DNA from: an uncultured Bacteroidota bacterium
GTDB lineage: Bacteria; Bacteroidota; Bacteroidia; Bacteroidales; CAIWKO01
Reading direction: 5' to 3'
Assembly (NCBI GenBank): GCA_937934705.1
Contig: CALGYY010000118.1
Span: forward strand, 1-16,785
Length of the DNA: 16,785 nucleotides
This document shows positions 16,313-16,785 of the stretch, one piece after another (positions within the stretch are counted from its first letter, which is position 1; each line of letters begins with the position of its first letter). A model generated the notes under the pieces. It was given only the letters and a program-made list of their open reading frames with translations. It was not told the DNA's origin and did not search any database. Position numbers and translations under genes: made by a program.

Positions 16313-16335
16313 AGGGCTTCGACAAGCTCAGCCCT
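16313..16335. repeat. Single REP-like hairpin
   Basis: AGGGCT (16313-16318) and AGCCCT (16330-16335) flank TCGACAAGCTC, the canonical form of the palindrome seen in divergent form in the neighbouring array. Confidence 0.75.
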
Positions 16336-16517
16336 GAGAAAGGTTTGTGCATTAAAAAAATCAGATTGATTTTTCTGAGACTGTGGTTAATCGGGTATTT
16401 TTGTTTTGAAAACAAAAAACAAAATCGAGTGATCGCTTTTTGCCTGTGATTACTTATTTCTCTTCAACTTCACAACGGCACTGGAGGATACGGGTTTCTG
16501 ATGATCTTTTGCTTACC

Positions 16518-16556
16518 AAAGGTTCGGGAGTCCTCCGCACCCGAACCTTTTCCTTA
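16518..16556 (+). terminator. Strong rho-independent terminator-like hairpin
   Basis: Perfect 11-base arms AAAGGTTCGGG (16518-16528) and CCCGAACCTTT (16540-16550), an 11-base loop, then TCCTT. No plus-strand gene precedes it; a TATTTTTG box lies about 120 bases upstream (near 16397). Confidence 0.6.
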
Positions 16557-16620
16557 TTGTTCAGGTCATTATTCAGTGGTCTGGAATTCACTCCTGAGAA
16601 ATCGAAAGTTCAGTTTTTCA

Positions 16621-16708
16621 TTGCCTTACTTTTGTCGCGCCAAAAGTAACAAAAGCGCGTTTTTCTCGCCCTCAGGCAATTTTCACGACGGGCTGCGCCC
16701 GCGTGAAA
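16621..16708. repeat. Multi-hairpin dispersed element
   Basis: Two strong inverted repeats in tandem: TTACTTTTG (16626-16634) with CAAAAGTAA (16641-16649), and TTTCACG-A-CGGGC (16681-16693) with GCCCG-CGTGAAA (16697-16708) around TGC. The first hairpin, followed by AACAAAAGCGCG, closely resembles an element I recall as common between Bacteroidetes genes. The repeat probably continues past the window edge. Confidence 0.6.
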
Positions 16709-16785
16709 CCGCCGACAGCTTACACTCCCGTCCCACAGGCCACTGCCGCGTGCGGTAAGACAGGCTGAATCGCTTTCGCTCTGCT

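Noticed and set aside
16155..16415. Minus-strand frame of 86 codons ending PEPVEG
   Set aside because: It is a translation of the REP-like repeats; SLSKP and PEPVEG strings are a known mark of spurious proteins over these palindromes.

Overview
The window reads as chromosomal DNA of a Bacteroidota (Bacteroidetes) bacterium, probably an uncultured member of the Bacteroidia. Evidence: a multidomain secreted protein ending in a type IX secretion (Por) sorting domain; signal peptides ending in AQ and short lipoprotein signals; a PadR-PspC regulatory pair of the kind common in this phylum; Bacteroidota-type promoter boxes (TAnnTTTG); a very long YD-repeat (Rhs) protein of Bacteroidetes type; and dispersed hairpin repeats typical of these genomes. 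Almost all recognisable genes are on the minus strand.

Layout. 1-3413: a two-gene unit, a GH18/CUB/type IX-sorted secreted protein followed, with a one-base TAATG overlap, by a lipoprotein cut off by the window edge. 3559-4912: an AT-rich patch of small and decaying genes: an ORF6N-domain gene broken by a Trp-to-stop change, a DUF6922-like small protein without its usual toxin partner, and a small plus-strand ORF followed by a good terminator. 4913-11157: an Rhs polymorphic-toxin locus. A 5'-truncated Rhs core carries a C-terminal HExxH metallopeptidase tip (M91/NleD-like) and overlaps by 4 bases a small lipoprotein that is the natural candidate immunity protein. Downstream lies an orphan tip that repeats the last part of the Rhs core, carries a different HExxH domain, and is followed by its own small secreted protein. 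This is the usual architecture of Rhs tip displacement.

At about 11157 the Rhs frame ends abruptly, and a 5'-truncated plus-strand gene for a beta-barrel-like protein starts at the same point, so two gene bodies meet head to head without their 5' ends: a rearrangement, or an assembly chimera. 11907-14112: terminator, PspC-domain membrane protein, PadR repressor and its likely promoter. 14222-15824: terminator and two secreted proteins. 15825-16785: no convincing gene; a 56-bp tandem array built on a REP-like palindrome, a single REP-like hairpin, a strong terminator-like hairpin, and a multi-hairpin dispersed element running off the right edge.

The most interesting system is the Rhs locus: two unrelated-looking metallopeptidase tips, each followed by an exported small protein, sharing the same core junction. 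The architecture class is known; the particular tips and candidate immunity proteins may not have been characterised.
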